From positions 1 through 18,612 of the forward strand of contig DHSL01000029.1 in NCBI GenBank assembly GCA_002411345.1: a stretch of DNA of 18,612 bases. The letters run 5' to 3'. The position numbers and the translations under genes are program-made. The notes beneath the pieces are model-generated. The model was not told the DNA's origin. It did no database searches and was given only the letters and a program-made list of their open reading frames with translations. This document shows, piece by piece, positions 16,358 to 18,612 of this stretch. Every line of letters begins with the position of its first letter. The first letter of the stretch is position 1. Source of the stretch: Bacteroidales bacterium UBA5287. GTDB lineage: Bacteria > Bacteroidota > Bacteroidia > Bacteroidales > Dysgonomonadaceae.

Positions 16358-18334
16358 ATGAAAAAAATAAATATTTTAACTGCTTTATTAGCAATTCTTT
16401 CTATTGGATTGGTCTCTTGTAGCGATTTTCTCGATAGAGAACCGCTTGATCAATTGACACCGGGAGGATTTTTTGCCTCTGAAGGTGATTTGGCAGCATA
16501 CTCTATTAATTCGTATGCCTTTGCAAGTATACAACCTGGACAATATGGTATATCTACTTTTGGGTATGATAACGGTACGGATAACCAAGCGGGACCGTCA
16601 GGAAGTAATATCTGGGTGCCGGGTGAAAAGAAAGTAGCTGCATCAGGAGGTGCATGGAACTTCTCTAGTATCAGACAAGCTAACTATTTCTTCGATAACG
16701 TTTTACCTAAATACGAGGCGGGTACTATCGTGGGAAATCAATCAAACATCAAACATTATATCGGAGAAATGTACGTAATTAGAGCGTATGCGTATTTCGA
16801 TAAATTGCAAAACTTGGGAGATTTTCCTATCATCACAACGGCGTTAGCCGACCAAGAACAGGTATTGATCGATGCTAGTAAAAGAGAACCGCGTAACAAG
16901 GTTGCAAGATTTATTCTTGATGATCTGCAAAAAGCAACAGAAATGCTAAAGGATGAACCTCCTTTTGGAAAAAATAGAATCTCTAAAGATGTGGCTCACC
17001 TTTTTCGTGCACGTGTGGCTTTATACGAGGCTACTTGGGAAAAATATCATAAAGGAACAGCTTTAGTTCCTGGTGGCGAAGGATGGCCGGGTAACGCTGA
17101 AGATATTAAAGATTTTAATATCGATAACGAAATTCAACATTTCCTCACTGAGGCAATGAAGGATGCTAAAATTGTTGGAGATAAAATGGTTAATAACTTA
17201 ACAGCAAATACAGCAACAAGAGAGGGAATGGACAGTAACTTCAATACGCTTAATCCGTATTATGTTATGTTTGCTGATGTAAACATGGAAAAATATCCCG
17301 AAGTGCTGATGTGGAGACAGTTCGTTGATGGACAAACTACACACAACGTGCAAATGGAACTGGAAAGAAATGGTGGCTCATCTGGATGGACAAAAGGATT
17401 GGTTGAATCGTTCGTAATGAGCAACGGTCTGCCTATCTACGACCCGGCTTCTGGATATAAGAGCGACGTGGGTGTAAATAATACTTTGGATGGTAGAGAC
17501 TCAAGAATAGTGATCTTTACTAAAAAAGATGGGGATGTAAACTATTATTATGCTGATGGATCTGCTAATATTTATACAAAACCGCTTATTCTGAATAGTT
17601 CTGATACTCGCGCTATTACAGGATATACAATCAAAAAAGGTAAACACTACGATCCTGAGCAGGGCGAAATTCACCACAAAGGAACTACAGGTAGTATCGT
17701 CTTCAGAGGGGTAGAAGCTATGCTGACATACATGGAAGCGTCGTACGAAAAAAATAATACTATCGATGCTACTGCCGACAGCTATTGGAGGGCTATCAGA
17801 AGACGTGCTAATATCAACGAGGATTACAACAGAACCATTAACGCTACGATTATGGCTAACGAGGCTAAAGGCGATTGGGGTGCATATTCTCACGGGGAAC
17901 TGGTAGATAAAACTTTGTACAATATTCGACGCGAACGTCGTAATGAGCTTATCGGCGAAGGTATGCGCTGGGCTGATTTAAAAAGATGGAGAGCGCTTGA
18001 TCAAGTGAAAAACTATCATATCGAGGGTTTCCGCTTCTGGAATACTCCTTACGAAACAGCTTATGTGGATGCTAACGGAAAAAGCTTAATTAAAGTGGAT
18101 CCAGCTGATGGTAACGTTTCTCCTGAAAGTGTGAGTGAATACTTACGCCCTTACCAAATCGTAAGCATCAATAACTCGTTCTATAATGGATTTAATTTTA
18201 TTGAGGCTCATTACTTGGAACCTATCGCACAAAGCAATTTCAGACAGACTTCTACTGATAAATCTGATTTAACTAAATCTATAATTTATCAGAATCCCGG
18301 ATGGCCTTTGGTTGCCGGACAGGGGGCTAAATAA
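16358..18334 (+). CDS. SusD/RagB-family surface nutrient-binding lipoprotein
   Basis: SusD-like proteins form the hinged lid over a SusC porin and bind its ligand at the cell surface. The 658-aa precursor has a lipoprotein signal ending in LVSC with lipidated C21, followed by acidic SDFLDRE, consistent with surface export in Bacteroidota. The N-terminal helical TPR-type region includes AWNFSSIRQANYFFD, and the family's C-terminal motif RRERRNELIGEGMRWADLKR is at 524-543. The ATG at 16358 lies 12 bases after the susC stop; an in-frame TTG at 16349 was rejected because MKKINIL starts the signal peptide. The two genes clearly form one operon. Ligand unknown. Confidence 0.96.
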   Translation: MKKINILTALLAILSIGLVSCSDFLDREPLDQLTPGGFFASEGDLAAYSINSYAFASIQPGQYGISTFGYDNGTDNQAGPSGSNIWVPGEKKVAASGGAWNFSSIRQANYFFDNVLPKYEAGTIVGNQSNIKHYIGEMYVIRAYAYFDKLQNLGDFPIITTALADQEQVLIDASKREPRNKVARFILDDLQKATEMLKDEPPFGKNRISKDVAHLFRARVALYEATWEKYHKGTALVPGGEGWPGNAEDIKDFNIDNEIQHFLTEAMKDAKIVGDKMVNNLTANTATREGMDSNFNTLNPYYVMFADVNMEKYPEVLMWRQFVDGQTTHNVQMELERNGGSSGWTKGLVESFVMSNGLPIYDPASGYKSDVGVNNTLDGRDSRIVIFTKKDGDVNYYYADGSANIYTKPLILNSSDTRAITGYTIKKGKHYDPEQGEIHHKGTTGSIVFRGVEAMLTYMEASYEKNNTIDATADSYWRAIRRRANINEDYNRTINATIMANEAKGDWGAYSHGELVDKTLYNIRRERRNELIGEGMRWADLKRWRALDQVKNYHIEGFRFWNTPYETAYVDANGKSLIKVDPADGNVSPESVSEYLRPYQIVSINNSFYNGFNFIEAHYLEPIAQSNFRQTSTDKSDLTKSIIYQNPGWPLVAGQGAK

Positions 18335-18356
18335 GTAAATTTTTCATAAATTCTAC

Positions 18357-18393
18357 GAGGGTGAGTCATGTATGTGATTTCACCCTCTTTTTT
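18357..18393 (+). terminator. Rho-independent terminator after susD
   Basis: GAGGGTGA (18357-18364) pairs with TCACCCTC (18380-18387) across a 15-base loop, followed by six T (18388-18393) and then GTTTTTG. The hairpin starts 22 bases after the susD stop, so the susC-susD unit ends here with no further gene. Confidence 0.9.
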
Positions 18394-18470
18394 GTTTTTG
18401 ATCTTTCGCAAAATAAATCTGTTATGATTTGGTTTTATTTATAATCATTTTTACATTTATTAATCTTATA

Positions 18471-18525
18471 CTGTCTTCCACCCTACTCTCACCTACCTCT
18501 CACGCTCCTCTGACAATGGTCTCAC
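18471..18525 (+). repeat. Five 11-bp units, mostly ending TCTCAC
   Basis: Five contiguous 11-base blocks fit in register: CTGTCTTCCAC, CCTACTCTCAC, CTACCTCTCAC, GCTCCTCTGAC and AATGGTCTCAC. The last six bases are TCTCAC in three units and one or two mismatches away in the others, while the first five vary. The tract is C/T-rich against AT-rich flanks. It lies after the susD terminator and before a TATAAT/TAATTTTA sequence at 18526-18535, so it may be a tandem regulator-binding array for a gene outside the window. No such array precedes susC. Confidence 0.6.
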
Positions 18526-18535
18526 TATAATTTTA
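18526..18535 (+). promoter_or_regulatory. Possible -7/-10 element after the 11-bp repeats
   Basis: The bases directly after the last repeat contain TATAAT (18526-18531) and TAATTTTA (18528-18535), the latter one base from the Bacteroidota TAnnTTTG element. There is no TTTG at the -33 position; the repeats occupy it instead, as might be expected of an activator-dependent promoter. No open reading frame follows before the IS-like end. Confidence 0.25.
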
Positions 18536-18596
18536 CAAAATCATGAGTTTCCATTTACAATATTTAACGCAAAACTGCTACTATTACACATAAAAA

Positions 18597-18612
18597 GAGG
18601 CTGTCTCAAAAG
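18597..18612. mobile_element. Probable terminal inverted repeat of an insertion sequence (cut by window end)
   Basis: The last bases read GAGGCTGTCTCAAAAG. From memory, ends of the form GAGRCTGTCTCAAAA occur as terminal repeats of insertion sequences (IS1182-like and related) in Bacteroidota and Firmicutes. The transposase and the other end would lie beyond the window, so the element is inferred from this tip alone. The family assignment is tentative. Confidence 0.45.

Noticed and set aside
18471..18525. CRISPR array reading of the 11-bp repeats
   Set aside because: The units are far too short, have no spacers of CRISPR length, and no cas gene is present.

Overview
This window is the tRNA-tuf-secE-nusG-rplKAJL-rpoBC informational cluster of a Bacteroidota (probably Bacteroidales) genome, followed by an unrelated SusC/SusD outer-membrane glycan-import pair. 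The lineage is indicated by the SusC/SusD pair, AT-rich DNA with mostly non-Shine-Dalgarno starts, a TAnnTTTG-type promoter before susC, and the protein sequences (395-aa EF-Tu, 1271-aa RpoB, 1435-aa RpoC with Bacteroidota-like features). I cannot name a genus or species from sequence alone.

Layout: (1) 1-240: the 3' tip of a tRNA (probably Tyr), then tRNA-Gly(TCC) and tRNA-Thr(GGT). (2) 345-1868: tuf, a strong stem-loop, tRNA-Trp(CCA) and secE. The tRNA-Tyr/Gly/Thr-tuf order matches the E. coli tyrU-glyT-thrT-tufB cluster. (3) 1889-4624: nusG, rplK (L11), rplA (L1), rplJ (L10) and rplL (L7/L12), all on the + strand with short gaps. (4) 4724-12934: rpoB and rpoC. A terminator-like hairpin lies between rplL and rpoB, a second hairpin lies between rpoB and rpoC, and a textbook rho-independent terminator follows rpoC. 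(5) 13097-18393: a separate transcription unit with a consensus-like Bacteroidota promoter, susC-like and susD-like genes 12 bases apart, and a terminator. (6) 18394-18612: noncoding sequence with five 11-bp units ending mostly in TCTCAC, then what looks like the terminal inverted repeat of an insertion sequence at the window edge.

How the parts work together: the first block supplies translation (EF-Tu, tRNAs, ribosomal stalk and L1/L11), the essential SecE translocon subunit, transcription (RpoB/RpoC) and the NusG factor that couples transcription to translation. The second block encodes a TonB-dependent porin and its surface lipoprotein lid, which together import an unidentified glycan or other polymer. 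No hydrolase or regulator for it lies in the window.

No wholly new gene system is visible. The items most worth a second look are the 11-bp-period repeat array with the IS-like end beside it, the SusCD pair sitting directly after rpoC where rpsL/rpsG/fusA would be expected, the RNA hairpins between housekeeping genes, and an A-C mismatch in the tRNA-Thr acceptor stem.
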